Part shown: piece by piece, positions 1-9,620 of the stretch
Position numbering within the stretch: the stretch's first letter is position 1
How the letters are laid out: every line of letters starts with the position of its first letter
Origin: Meghimatium bilineatum
Taxonomy: Eukaryota > Mollusca > Gastropoda > Stylommatophora > Philomycidae
Assembly: GCA_034231615.1 (NCBI GenBank)
Contig: CM067310.1
Coordinates: 5,160,510-5,224,509, forward strand
Direction of reading: 5' to 3'
Length of the DNA stretch: 64,000 nucleotides
Notes under the pieces: model-generated
Database searches by the model: none
Told to the model about the DNA's origin: nothing
The model's input: only the letters and a program-made list of their open reading frames with translations
Made by a program: the position numbers and the translations under genes

Positions 1-153
1 TATGTCGACAGTGTCGCTATATGTGGTGATGCTGGTGGTGTCGGAGATATGTCTGTCTCTTGTGCAGTCAAATCTCTTTCCATCTGCTACCTCCACATTC
101 TCGGACACGATCCCCAAATGATTTGGCCAGAATCAGCTCGAGCTGCTGTATTT
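1..153 (-). other. coding-like stretch of unknown identity, runs off the window
   Basis: On the minus strand one frame is open from about 153 to the first base of the window and has a protein-like composition, including VEVADGKRFDCTRDRHISDT followed by a Ser/Thr/Asp-rich run. A second minus frame is open over about 95-230 and contains LETEIQQLELILAKSFGDRV, which looks like a short coiled coil. Both cannot be coding over the same bases, so this may be a frameshifted transposon remnant or a host exon edge. I do not recognise the protein. The longest plus-strand frame here (49-423) has no recognisable features. Confidence 0.25.
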
Positions 154-240
154 CTGTTTCCAGGGTGCACCGCATGGAGGTACATTTGGGATCTTGGTTA
201 TCTGCTAACCCTGGGTCCGCCTAGAGCAATGCGTTCCCTT

Positions 241-424
241 TGTACCCCGTTGATGATATTAAAAATAATGTATTATTTATTTTATTGTCACTATACTCAT
301 TTCAACAAAATTGTTGTTAAAATATGCTGTACAGCTGCAACTATAATCAACAGTAAACATGAACAACAGAGAAAAGAGATCTTATTTACGTGTTTTATAG
401 ACATGGTTCAAGATTGGAAGTGAT
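241..424. other. AT-rich sequence, nothing recognised
   Basis: AT-rich DNA between the left-edge stretch and a possible DNA-transposon end. No repeat unit, RNA gene or conserved coding signal was seen. Confidence 0.4.
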
Positions 425-598
425 TGATAAACTTAAAGGGCCCGTTCGCATATAAACACAAAATTATGAGATTTTTATAAAATAATACTAAATTTTATAT
501 GTGTTTTCCGAAACCCTACAACATATTCGCATGGGGCCCCTATGTCCGTGGGCCCCCGGGCAAATGCCCAACGGGCCTATGCATTAAGACGGCATTGA
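425..598 (-). mobile_element. possible hAT-like MITE terminus
   Basis: The segment is rich in GGGCCC blocks (about 532-582) and ends in ATTAAGACGGCATTG. Its reverse complement begins CAATGCCG, resembling the CAGTGCCGG-type ends of non-autonomous hAT elements. The RT fragment that follows starts directly at this edge. The other end and a target duplication were not identified, so this is a low-confidence call. Confidence 0.3.
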
Positions 599-988
599 AT
601 AAACAGACTGGAAAGTGGGAGATTGGAGGCAACAGAGATGTGGTTGTACAGAAGAATGCTGAGAATACCATGGACTGCCAGAAAAACTAATGTAGATGTG
701 TCGAAAGACTCAAATGCGAAGCGGACCTTAATCAATAATATAAGAAAAAGACAATCTCCTTTTTTTGGCCACTTCATGAGACAGGCAGGTTTAGAGAACA
801 TAATCACAACAGGCAAGATTGAAGGCACCAGAGACAGAGGGCGACAACGTGAGAAAATATTAGACAGTTTGACAACCTGGCACGGCAAAGAAAGAACAAC
901 GACTTTGATACATAATACTGTGGACAGAGAGCTGTGGAGAGCCATGACCGCCTACGCCACCCGGCATGGCACCTGATGATGATGATGA
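599..988 (+). pseudogene. 5'-truncated non-LTR retrotransposon RT C-terminus (family A)
   Basis: The frame from 623 to the TGA at 974-976 encodes the region downstream of the RT palm that is typical of animal non-LTR elements. It has the block LEATEMWLYRRMLRIPWT, then FFGHFMR, then a basic G-R-D-R-G-R-Q-R stretch and a WHGKE block. The copy starts in the sequence equivalent to WTINKLESG and so lacks the catalytic FADD region. The stop codon is the first unit of a (TGA)n tract (974-988), so there is essentially no 3' UTR, as in RTE-like elements. The minus-strand copy at 19220-19925 is a close relative. This is a dead fragment. Confidence 0.85.
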
Positions 989-1084
989 AACAAATTAGAA
1001 ATGTAAAGTACAAAATAGTACAAATATTCTACTTCCATTCGTATTAAAACAGCTAAAGAAAATATGATTAAGTACCAACATAAA

Positions 1085-1537
1085 AACCAAGTTGTGTTTA
1101 CTAGGAACATGAGTGTTTTCTGTGGCGATGTATGAATGTAAAGCATGGACACTAAATAAAACTGCGGTCAAGAGAATTACATCATAAATTTGAATTGAAG
1201 TGTTATAAAAAAGTTATTAGAATACCATGAACCGTATGGAAAACAAACCAGGAGGTGTTAAGAATAATTAACATCAAGAAAGACTGGCTTCTGAACTCCA
1301 ATTTAAAGAAAAAGCAAGTTTTTTCCGGTCAGATTAAGAGACACTGAGACATTTGAGAGTGTTACTGGAGGGAATGATACTGATAGAAGGCAACAGGGGC
1401 AAAGGCCGCAGAAGACTCCGTTAGACAAAAGACAGAATGCCACTAAAAGAGGCAGTACAACTTGCTCAAGACCTCGGAGAGTTCAAGAGATTGTTAGAAA
1501 AGACGACGTTCTGGAAAGAAGATGCCACCTGATGATC
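1085..1537 (+). pseudogene. heavily decayed RT C-terminal fragment
   Basis: Reading across frameshifts and stops gives AMYECKAWTLNKT (the usual LYGSEAWTLNK block), then KKVIRIP and a TVWKTNQEVL block. The 3' end has TTFWKEDAT just before TGATGATC at 1532-1539. Order and spacing match the end of a non-LTR RT, but several stops interrupt it. It lies in the same orientation as its neighbours at 599 and 1545. Confidence 0.7.
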
Positions 1538-1544
1538 AATACTA

Positions 1545-1958
1545 TATATATATAATAAGTATGGCTCAGAAACATGGACAATGAACAAGCAATTAGAAGA
1601 CAGAACTGATGCCTTTTGGATGTGGGTATATAGTAGAATAGGAAAAACTTCGTGGAAAGAGAAAAAAAACGAAGGTATTCTAAATAAAAAAATTAAACAA
1701 ACTATTCGAAGTAATAAAGATGAAACGTGGAAAGTAGTTTAGACATATTAAAAGGCATGACACCTTGTTGAAGACATTGATGAAGTCGATGGGAGACGTG
1801 CAAGAGGTAGACAGATACAAGTGGGGAGAAATATGACGATATTGACATGTTACAGTCTAGCAAAGTGCCCCACCAAGACAAGAGACATTGGATGTTGTAG
1901 ATCCGTTGCAACGAACACTCGTTGCTTAGGCGGGATGTAACTAATGATGATTGTGTCA
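1545..1958 (+). pseudogene. decayed RT C-terminus, same family as the 18 kb copy
   Basis: It begins with YGSETWTMNKQLEDRTDAF and continues with a VYSRIGKTSWKEK block, both near-identical in design to 18340-18460. It ends in a CPTKTRDIGCC-like block and ATGATGATT. Several small deletions and stops are present. It is 5'-truncated just before the SETWT block. Confidence 0.75.
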
Positions 1959-2035
1959 ACGATGTACAGGGTGCAGCATCCGTGACCACCAATGTTCCGG
2001 GTTGACTACGGAAACAGGCCTTTGTGCATACATAT

Positions 2036-2072
2036 TGGCTTGATGGCTACGTCCTGAATATTATATGCTGTA
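2036..2072 (+). repeat. scrap of a dispersed repeat
   Basis: GGCTACGTCCTGAATATTAT closely matches 56950-56975 (CGCTACGTCCTGAATAAGAT), which lies at the 5' side of an AAG-tailed short repeat. Only this 5' scrap is present here. Confidence 0.35.
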
Positions 2073-2104
2073 TTTTTTTTTAAAATTTGTGTTTATCCTT
2101 TTTA

Positions 2105-2955
2105 CCTATCTGTACGCTGTGACCATTGTTTGCGGTGCGGCGTCAGGGGTGGAAGAGTTCCCTGGAGATGGCCTTCTTGTTTGCTGTTTGTAAGCTTGTT
2201 CCTGTGGCTTCTTTGATTTCTGTGATCAATCTTTTACATGGTCTGCCTTTGGCTTTATAACCGTTATGTCTATGTGTCATGGCCATCTGTGACATGCTGG
2301 TAGTCTGGAAGCGTGTGAAAACCACTTGATCTGTTGTCTTTTAATGCGTTATCTGTCTGATGTTATCGTTTCTAATTCTATCTTTTAATGACACTCCGAG
2401 TATTCTTTGTAGACATGTCATTTCTGCCATCATTATTTTTCTTTTGCCTTGTGCTGTCAGTGTCCAGGTTTGGAACTGGTAACACAGTGATGGAATAATA
2501 ATAGTTCTGTATTATGCAACTTTAGTGTCTATGTTTACATTTTTGATCTTGAAAATACGTGTCATCTGTCCTAGGATCTGGTATGTTTTGTTGCATCTAT
2601 TTTGTATTTCTTTACTGGTTTTCCTTTCACTGAATACAATACTTCCTAATCAGCGCCGGATTTAAACTTAATAAGGCCCCTATGCTGTTTGAGATAAGGG
2701 GCCCTTTGTAAGTCCAGATATGATATATCGTGTCAAATATGATTTTGTTTGGGTTCCCCAAGACAGCGAGGGCCCTAAGCTTGTTTAGCTATAGGTACAT
2801 CCTGCACTGTTCCTAATAAATGAATTACATTTTACCTGTCCATTTATGTAGAATATATCTTTTATTTTTATTAGCCTAGATTCTTTGTCAACAGTGAAAA
2901 AAATAAATTTCTAAATCGTTTAAAACTTGTTTAGATTCTATAACGTCTTGATGTA
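2105..2955 (-). pseudogene. RT fragment (family C) interrupted by an hAT MITE
   Basis: From right to left on the minus strand, translation gives a NGQV-type palm block (2818-2900), EIQNRCNKTYQILGQM, a degenerate WTLTAQGKRKI, CLQRILGVSLKDRIRNDN, and finally MTHRHNGYKAKGRPCKRLI ending ISRELFHP at 2143. These follow the order of a non-LTR RT C-terminal half. Frameshifts separate the blocks. The MITE at 2651-2809 splits the element and is flanked by TTCCTAAT on both sides. The plus-strand copy at 4555-4743 has the same C-terminal motif. Confidence 0.75.
2651..2809 (+). mobile_element. hAT-like MITE, 159 bp, with 8-bp target duplication
   Basis: The left end is CAGCGCCGGATTTA and the right end is TACATCCTGCACTG (reverse complement CAGTGCAGGATGTA), an imperfect TIR pair. 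TTCCTAAT occurs immediately on both sides (2643-2650 and 2810-2817), the 8-bp duplication expected of hAT transposition. The interior has one divergent copy of the CTATTTGAGATATGGGG-type unit that is repeated in related copies at 33649 and 36152. There is no coding capacity, so an autonomous partner would have mobilised it. Confidence 0.85.
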
Positions 2956-2959
2956 GCGG

Positions 2960-3485
2960 GATCCAGAAGATGATTATCTGTACTCAATATCCCCAGTGAA
3001 GAAGTCGGACATGTTCACAATGTCCAACCTTGATCGGATGTATCCATGATGTATGGATTTATTTTCTGTGGATGAGAATTGATGGCTTAGAGGAAATTCC
3101 CGAACCGATACATATCGGCATTATCGGGAATCCCCGATTCTGGGCAATGTCTCATCGTGCCGGCCAGAGTTTCCCTGGTGTCGTGTTTGCTTTAATTTAT
3201 TGAGGGTAATTTACGGACCCACAATTGTCAGACCCCATCGGGAATGGAAGAAAATAGAATGACTATCGGTAAATCCGTAAATACCCATTGATGTTTGTTT
3301 CATTACGATGACTGCCGAGACAGGTCTGTGAAATGAGGTCCAAGACAGGGATTGATGGCACCCCTCCATATTCAATGTTTGTTTAAGAAGTTCGAAGTAT
3401 AGGAACAGGATGGGGTGGGGCATGAGAATTTATAAGATTTACTTTAGATTTGAATAGTTATTTAGTTATTTCGGTTGCCACACTA
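2960..3485. other. unassigned spacer
   Basis: Mixed-composition sequence without tandem structure. The minus-strand frame at 3211-3423 shows no family resemblance and is probably chance. Confidence 0.4.
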
Positions 3486-3489
3486 AGAT

Positions 3490-3727
3490 ATATACACACA
3501 CATATATATTAGTTCATCAAACTTCACACAAAAACACACCCACATAGAGTGGTGCATAGATAGAGAGAGAAATAAAGAGACAGAGAGAGAAAGAGAGAGA
3601 GAAAGATAGAGAAAGCGAGAAAGAAATAGATAGCGAGAAAGAGTGAAAGAGATGTAGTGTGAAAGAGAGAGAAATGGAGAGAGAAAGACAGAGAGCGACA
3701 GACAGAGAGAAAGAGAGAGAGAGAAAG

Positions 3728-3759
<32 letters not shown>

Positions 3760-4000
3760 TGAACGAGAGAGAGAAAGTGAGAGAGAGCATTGTATTCCTT
3801 AAAGTTCATAAAGGGAAAAGAGGAAGAAATATTCTTTTGTTAAAGTCCAAAAATAGAGAAAGGAATAAGAATCAATGTGTTTTATTCAAACAGAGAAAAA
3901 AGAGTGAAAGAAAATAGAGGACAAAGAGATAGAGAGAGAGAGACAGATGGAGAAACAGAGAGAAATAGACTGAAATAGATAGAGAGGGATTAATTAGTTA
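3490..4000. repeat. purine-rich (GA)n/(GAAA)n low-complexity tract
   Basis: The plus strand is almost pure A/G, with GAGA, GAAAGA and GACAGAGA runs, densest at 3560-3790 and 3895-4000. Long minus-strand open frames here encode only Ser/Leu/Phe repeats and are artefacts. Confidence 0.9.
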
Positions 4001-4194
4001 AATATCACATAAGGAGGGAAAGGGAGAGCATTAGCACAGTAAGTTCACACCCTGCGAGAGAACGGGAGTACAACAAGCACGGTGAAGTACATACACATGA
4101 TGGTGATGAAAAAGTTAATTTATCTAAATGCAGGTAACTATTGACAGCCCATAATAGACAGAAGCACAGGTTTTCGTTGGTTGACGAATAGAGT

Positions 4195-4510
4195 TGATAC
4201 CATTACTTGTATCAATCAATAATCAATAAACCCATAACCCTTCAGAGTCGTAGGGGTACCACATTGGATGCCTCAGCACACAGAGTACTCCAGCGAATTG
4301 TATCCTCGGCGATGCGGATGAGTGTGGAAATATCTTGCCCTGTCCATTCCTTGATGTTGTCTGTCCATGTCTTTATTTGACCCCCTCTGCTTCTTACACC
4401 CTCGACAGTTCCCTGCAGTATTGTTTTTGACAAGGAATCGTGCCTGCATACATGTCCGAACCATGCTAGTTTTTAACGTTACTTGTATACGTTGCTTCGA
4501 AGACATGGCT
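4195..4510 (-). pseudogene. RT C-terminus (family B) with an ATTG-rich tail
   Basis: The minus strand encodes KLAWFGHVCRHDSLSKTILQ, then GTVEGVRSRGGQIKTW, DNIKEWTGQD and the terminal SNVVPLR at 4242. This is the non-LTR RT C-terminus, nearly identical to the copy at 20094-20440. After the stop the element runs into TTGATTATTGATTGATAC (4200-4230), a short ATTG-rich tail. It is 5'-truncated upstream of the GH-C block. Confidence 0.85.
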
Positions 4511-4554
4511 GTAGGGGGAGTTTATGGATGCCTGTCTAGTCCCCGAAGGGAGAC

Positions 4555-4746
4555 ATTTTAGTGTCTCAATATTCCAGTATTACAAATTCCAATATTACAA
4601 ATGGCCATGACACATAGACATAACGGTTATAAAGTCAGAGGCAGACCATGTAAAAGATGGATCACAGAAATCAAAGAAGCCACAGGAAAAAGCTTACAAT
4701 CAGCACACTAGAAGGCCATCTCCAGAGAACTCTTTCACCCCTGACG
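4555..4746 (+). pseudogene. RT C-terminus (family C)
   Basis: From 4601 the frame reads MAMTHRHNGYKVRGRPCKRW followed by ITEIKEATGKSLQ, one in-frame TAG, then KAISRELFHP and a TGA ending at 4743. It is the same family as 2105-2955 in the opposite orientation. Only the last 50 or so residues remain. Confidence 0.8.
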
Positions 4747-4849
4747 CCGCAGGGCAAACAAGGGCCACAGTGTAAAGATAGATAGAATATTCTAGTAATA
4801 TCAATTCCTGCCAGGAACACATCACAGTTTTCTGGGCCATCAAGAGACA

Positions 4850-4965
4850 TAACTCCGGTGTTGGGAAACAACCCGATACTGGAAATGCGCGGGCTGGGGT
4901 AACACATAGCAAATGTAATAATGAACAGAAATAGGTACAAGTGTTAGCATGGACCATGTGTAAAG
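4850..4965 (+). repeat. dispersed repeat (GGCTGG-GTAACAC family), partial
   Basis: The segment GGAAACAACCCGATACTGGA followed by GGCTGGGGTAACACATAGCA matches, with divergence, copies near 9010-9080, 46140-46200 and 52400-52480 (minus). This copy lacks the part corresponding to the hammerhead-like core of other copies. Confidence 0.55.
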
Positions 4966-5034
4966 AAAATATACTGTTAGAGAGGTATGGTTGGTCCGCC
5001 GTAGACATGGACCTCTGTTAATTGATCATATCCC

Positions 5035-5165
5035 TGCTCATGTGCATGGTCCGCGCACAGAGATTATGAAGTGGCTTTCTCCGCTGAGTAAATCCCTCCT
5101 TATTGTGCATGGTTCGCGCACAGCTATTGTGCCGTGGTTCTGTCCGCTGATCGTTGTTCCTCATT
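5035..5165 (+). repeat. two imperfect copies of a ~63-bp unit
   Basis: GTGCATGGTCCGCGCACAG (about 5041) and GTGCATGGTTCGCGCACAG (about 5104) each precede a GTGG-TT-TCCGCTGA segment, giving a two-copy direct repeat with a period of about 63 bp. Confidence 0.6.
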
Positions 5166-5377
5166 GATGGTCGAATGGTTACAGTATGCGTAACAACAGC
5201 TTGTGTCATGTGACAGATTCATCCCAGTTACACGGTCTCCTCTTTATGAGACCTGTCACATTTTCAGGTACACGGTCTAAAAATACGCAATATCGTGTGT
5301 GTGTTTGTAACCTTGGTCAATCTGTCGTTACGTTTCATTGAGATTTCTGACACCAAGAAATCTATTTTCACCGACCC

Positions 5378-5852
5378 CAACATATGGCCCCACCGACCAA
5401 AACATAAGGTCCCACTGACCCCAACATATGGTCCCACCGACCCCAACATATGGTCCCTCCGACCCCAACATATGGTACCACCGACCCCAATATATGGTTC
5501 CACCGTCCCAACATATGGTCCCACTGACCCAACATATGGTCCCACCGACCCCAACGTATGGTTCAACTGACCCCACCATATGGTCCCACCGATCCCAACA
5601 TATGGTCCCACCGACCTCAACATATGGTCCCACGACCCAACATATGGTCCCACCGACCCCAACATATGGTCCCACCATCCCCAACATATGGTCCCACAGA
5701 CCCCAACATATGGTCCCACCGACCCCAACATATGATCCCTTTGACCCCAACATATGGCCCCACTGACCCCAACATATGATCCTACCGACCCCAACATATG
5801 ATCACACCGACCCAACATATGATCCCACCGACTCCAACATATGGTCCACGAC
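5378..5852 (+). repeat. 23-bp minisatellite (ACCGACCCCAACATATGGTC)
   Basis: About 20 copies of a 23-bp unit built on ACCGACCCCAACATATGGTC, with variants (GATC for GGTC, CCATCC, CACGACC) and a few 22-bp units. The open frames on both strands (repeats such as CWGRWDHMLG) follow only from the unit lacking stops. Confidence 0.95.
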
Positions 5853-5989
5853 ATCAATTAGTTACTATCGACTGTCCACCATTAACTTATGTGCCATGTA
5901 ATACCCACTGGGTGCCTTGGTTACATCCTCTGGTTTGCTGTACTCTACATTGCAATGTCCGATTCCTTCACCTTCCGCGAACTGCGTGG

Positions 5990-6050
5990 GCGTACGGCTA
6001 GAACGTCGGCCTTACAGCTCTGAGGTCCCTGGTTCAATTTACGGTTGGGA
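5990..6050 (+). repeat. possible tRNA-derived SINE head
   Basis: A CGGCTAGAACGTCGGCC stretch is followed about 25 bp later by CTGGTTCAATTTACGG, which resembles a degenerate polymerase III B box. No 3' body was defined. Confidence 0.25.
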
Positions 6051-6214
6051 CAAGAATTTATGTTTTTCAGAGGTGCAATAAAAAGTTCTTCCTGTACACG
6101 TCGCTGCAATAGCTATGGCGAAGTGGCCATTAATTCCACAGCGAAAAAGCAACCCTGCACTCTTTAATAGGAAAACACGCAGTAATAAATGTCAGTTTTA
6201 TTCTTCTACCATTG

Positions 6215-6500
6215 ATTCTACCTTCTTCTGGGCCCGACATCTCAGATTCTCCCTTCCATCCACTTCTACCATAGATGCAACCTTATTCTGGGCCCGACAT
6301 TTCAGATTCTTCCTTTGTCCACTTCTACCATAGATGCAACCTTCTTCTGAGCCCGACATCTCAGATTCTTCCTTTGTCCACTTCTACCATAGATGCAACC
6401 TTATTCTGGGCCCGACATCTCAGATTCTTCCTTTGTCCACTTCTACCATAGATGCAACCTTATTCTGGGCCTGACTTCTCATTTTCTCCCTTCCATCCAC
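6215..6500 (+). repeat. ~62-bp satellite, about 4.5 copies
   Basis: The unit contains ACCATAGATGCAACCTTATT, then GGGCCCGACATCTCAGATTC and a TTTGTCCACTTCT segment. Copies are about 62 bp apart across 6215-6480, diverging at both edges. Confidence 0.9.
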
Positions 6501-6884
6501 ATTTTTTTTACTAACGACTATTTCTAATTAATCCATCTCAAACTTATTCTCTTTTATTTCTCTTATCTCTCGTTTCTATGATAGTTTGTCATATTTAGTT
6601 GTTCCTCTCTAACCTCACCCCCCCACACCTCTCACCATCTCTATATGCCCACTGTCTGTCGTGTTTCCCTGTTATATTTGCCCCGTCCTTACTTGTTCAC
6701 CACATCGGTTTCTGACTGTATCTTTTCTCATATTTATTTCTTTCTATTCTTATTTCACGCTTAAAGTTCGTAAAGAGGAAAAAAAAAATCAAGATGAGTT
6801 CTTTAAATTTCATGCAATGAATCCCTAAAGATTAGTTCCTTAAAGGTAATGCAAAAACCACCCAAATGTTAGCTCGTTAAAAAA

Positions 6885-7525
6885 GTGCATGCAAAAAAAG
6901 CAAAGATTTGCTAAATTACATGCAAAAGAAGCAAAGATTTGCTAAAGTACATGAAAAAAGAAGCAAAGATTTGCTAAAGTACATGCAAAAGAAGGAAAGG
7001 TTTGCTAAAGTACATGAAAAATAAGGAAAGGTTTGCTAAAGTACATGCAAAAGAAGGAAAGGTTTGCTAAAGTTCATGCAAAAGAAGGAAAGGTTTGCTA
7101 ACGTACATGCAAAAGAATGAAAGGTTTGCTAAAGTACATGCAAAAGAAGCAAAGATTTGGTAAAGTACATGCAAAAGAAGCAAAGATTTGCTAAATTACA
7201 TGCAAAAGAAGCAAAGATTTGCTAAAGTACATGCAAAAGAAGCAAAGATTTGCTAAAGTACATGCAAAAGAAGCAAAGATTTGCTAAAGCTCATGCAAAA
7301 GAAGCAAAGATTTGCTAAAGTTCATGCAAAAGAAGCAAAGATTTGCTAAAGTACATGCAAAAGAAGCAAAGATTTGCTAAAGTACATGCAAAAGAAGCAA
7401 AGATTTGCTAAAGTACATGCAAAAGAAGCAAAGATTTGCTAAAGTACATGCAAAAGAAGCAAAGATTTGCTAAAGTACATGCAAAAGAAGCAAAGATTTG
7501 CTAAAGTACATGAAAAAAGAACCAT
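6885..7525 (+). repeat. 31-bp minisatellite (AAGCAAAGATTTGCTAAAGT)
   Basis: About 20 copies of a 31-bp unit: AAGCAAAGATTTGCTAAAGT plus ACATGCAAAAG. Central copies (7190-7510) are almost identical, while copies at 6990-7140 carry GGAAAGG in place of GCAAAG, giving two subtypes in blocks. Confidence 0.95.
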
Positions 7526-7559
7526 CATTAAAGACCGTTAAAATTCATGACAAAAAAGT

Positions 7560-8550
7560 AAAACCAAAGATGATCTCTTTAAACATGCACCCTTTCCCTC
7601 TCGGGAATTTGCTAGCTTCAGATCTCGCTACCAAAGTTGATACGGATTAGAGGGTGTATGTCGACTTTCTTCACGTGACTAGAATGCGTGTGAGAATATT
7701 TCATAATCCCAACTTGCACTGATGAATTCCTCGTTGCCTTTTGCGGAAATCCTTAAGGGTTGTCGATATAAGCTACGGATTTACGTGCCGTTAGTTGTAC
7801 TCTAACCAGGAGGAGTGTAGTTTCGTTGAGAGAGACGGAGAACATATGTACCCGAGTACAATGAAGTCAGTCCTCTACACATTTTAACCTTCTTAAACAC
7901 AACCACATACAACATAATGACATTGGGTCAGTGGAGATGAATCTACGATCACTGGATCAGTAACTAACCAAGTCTAATTCATAACTAAGTTACCTTCATC
8001 TTAAATCAACGAACGTGTCTAACTTTTGCTTACTTTTGCACCAAGTTTCGGGTCTCACGTCTTCCCTGGGGGGAAAATACCCATTTTATATGTCAAGCTT
8101 GAGTGATACACTTCAAAGACCCATGTACCGCACACTGAACGACCTGCCGTATTCATTCACAAGTGCAATATCTCTTGAACAATTATTCAAACTGCACGCA
8201 CGTAATGGTGCTCCCTATAAGAGATTTAACAGAAACAGGTGAATGTCACTCAGAGCTTTCCAGAAAAGTTGTTTATCTTTGAACTCCCAGAGGAGGTCAA
8301 AAATTATAATGAATTGATACGGTGACCCATTTATTGAATAGGGGACAAGAAAGCTTCGAACAGGAAAGTGACGGCACACTTAATTAAGTGCGCGATTAAC
8401 TAGCCAGCTCTATCATATTTCAACAAGTAACAGATTTAACTATCAGATTCTTGAACAGTTATTGACACTAGAAAAATATTTCCTGAAATGGTACAGACGT
8501 CACGAAAGAAATTCGTTAGTTACTGGTTAGTTTTCATTGCACTCATGAAA
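7560..8550. other. unassigned spacer
   Basis: About 1 kb of apparently single-copy sequence. The largest plus frame (8015-8242, 75 codons) has no recognisable motif. No RNA gene or repeat was seen. Confidence 0.4.
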
Positions 8551-8679
8551 CTATCAGATTAGGTCTTCATACTTCCATTTCAGTATCTGCTTCAGCGCTT
8601 TGATTACTGGTATTACATGAATAGATGCCTTCATTATTCTCTGTGGTAATCTATCTGTTGTCATGTCTCTGATTTTGCT

Positions 8680-8850
8680 GTAATGGATCGTAGGATGTAA
8701 TGACGATCTTTTTTCGGGCTGAGGAAGGTGTGGTCGCTTGATATTCAGCAATATTTTGACGTCTCAGAATGTTGGTAACTCCTTCAATCCACCTTCTTCT
8801 TGGTCTTCCTCTATATCGTGGTGTTTCCATTTTCATATTGTATGCTTTTG
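8680..8850 (-). pseudogene. short RT C-terminal fragment
   Basis: The minus strand encodes RYRGRPRRRWIEGVTNILRR followed by an A-x-x-R-K segment, the basic G-R-P-R-R-R-W block near the end of non-LTR RT ORFs. It is shifted out of frame and truncated on both sides. Confidence 0.65.
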
Positions 8851-8879
8851 TCGTTGGTCAACAAGTGTTCATTCTCAAT

Positions 8880-9200
8880 AGAATAAATGTTCCAGTGTAG
8901 GGTTAGGGTTAGGGTTACGGTTAGGGTTAGGGTTATGGTTAGGGTTAGGGTTAGGGTTATGGTTAGGGTTAGGGTTAGGGTTATGGTTAGGTTTAGGGTT
9001 AGGGATATCTAACAACATTAAACAGGAAATGAGTGGCTGGAGTAACACAGGGTAAATATCAAGATAAACCAAAATAGGTAGATGTATTACGAAAATAAAA
9101 CATAACACAACCTAACAACGAGATACAGAGACAGACGACGTTTCGATTTAAAAAGCCTTCATCAGGACAAACGAAAGACAATAGTTCAACGAATCTTACA
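8880..9200 (-). mobile_element. dispersed repeat with hammerhead-like core, possibly Penelope-derived
   Basis: On the minus strand the copy contains GTCCTGATGAAGGC, then TTTTTAAAT and CGAAACGTCG (about 9175-9130), followed by a CTCGTTGTTAGG segment, CCTATTTTGG, and GTGTTACTCCAGCCACTCAT (about 9045). The CTGATGA and GAAA boxes with a short stem between them resemble hammerhead ribozyme cores known from Penelope-like elements. Related copies lie at 46100-46290 and 52310-52480. Stems I and III could not be confirmed, so the ribozyme call is tentative. Confidence 0.4.
8897..9006 (+). repeat. TTAGGG telomere-like tract, interstitial
   Basis: About 18 units of GGGTTA with occasional GGGTTAC or GGGTTAT variants. 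It lies inside the dispersed repeat: TGTTCCAGTGTAGGG precedes it and AAACAGGAAATGAGTGGCTG follows. The copy at 46108-46155 has only TAGGGTAACATCCC at the same place. Confidence 0.95.
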
Positions 9201-9620
9201 TGGCGACAGACCTGGTTATGATAGGGAGGAAATAAAATGAGAGATATAGAATAGATAGCGGAGGAAGCAAAAATGAGGCAGCATAGCAGGGAGGAAGGGG
9301 GTATGAGGAGGGGAAAGTCCACAGAAGTTGGAGAGGAGTGAAAATAGATAAGGTGTGGTAGCAAGTAAAATGATATAATTAAGGATAAATTAAGATACGT
9401 TTTTCTCAATAAGTGGCCGAACAATTTCAATCTCTATTTTTCAATATATTTGACCATAGATGTTGTTTTAAACAGATATTTAATCTCTTCATTTCTCACA
9501 TTATCTCTTCTTGTGTTGTGCGGTAATTTTTGTAGACATCTCATTTCACATGTAGTCCGCTTTCTCTCTTGTTCTGTCGTTAGTGTCTAAGTCTGACATT
9601 GACACAATGTTAGCATGTAA

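Noticed and set aside
577..945. Minus-strand frame of 122 codons
   Set aside because: Antisense shadow of the plus-strand RT fragment at 623-976.
8897..9006. True chromosome end
   Set aside because: The tract is only about 110 bp, is flanked on both sides by the same dispersed repeat, and the window continues for tens of kilobases on each side.
9059..9430. Minus-strand frame of 123 codons as a membrane protein
   Set aside because: The frame crosses the dispersed repeat and its hammerhead-like core; hydrophobicity comes from AT-rich pyrimidine sequence.
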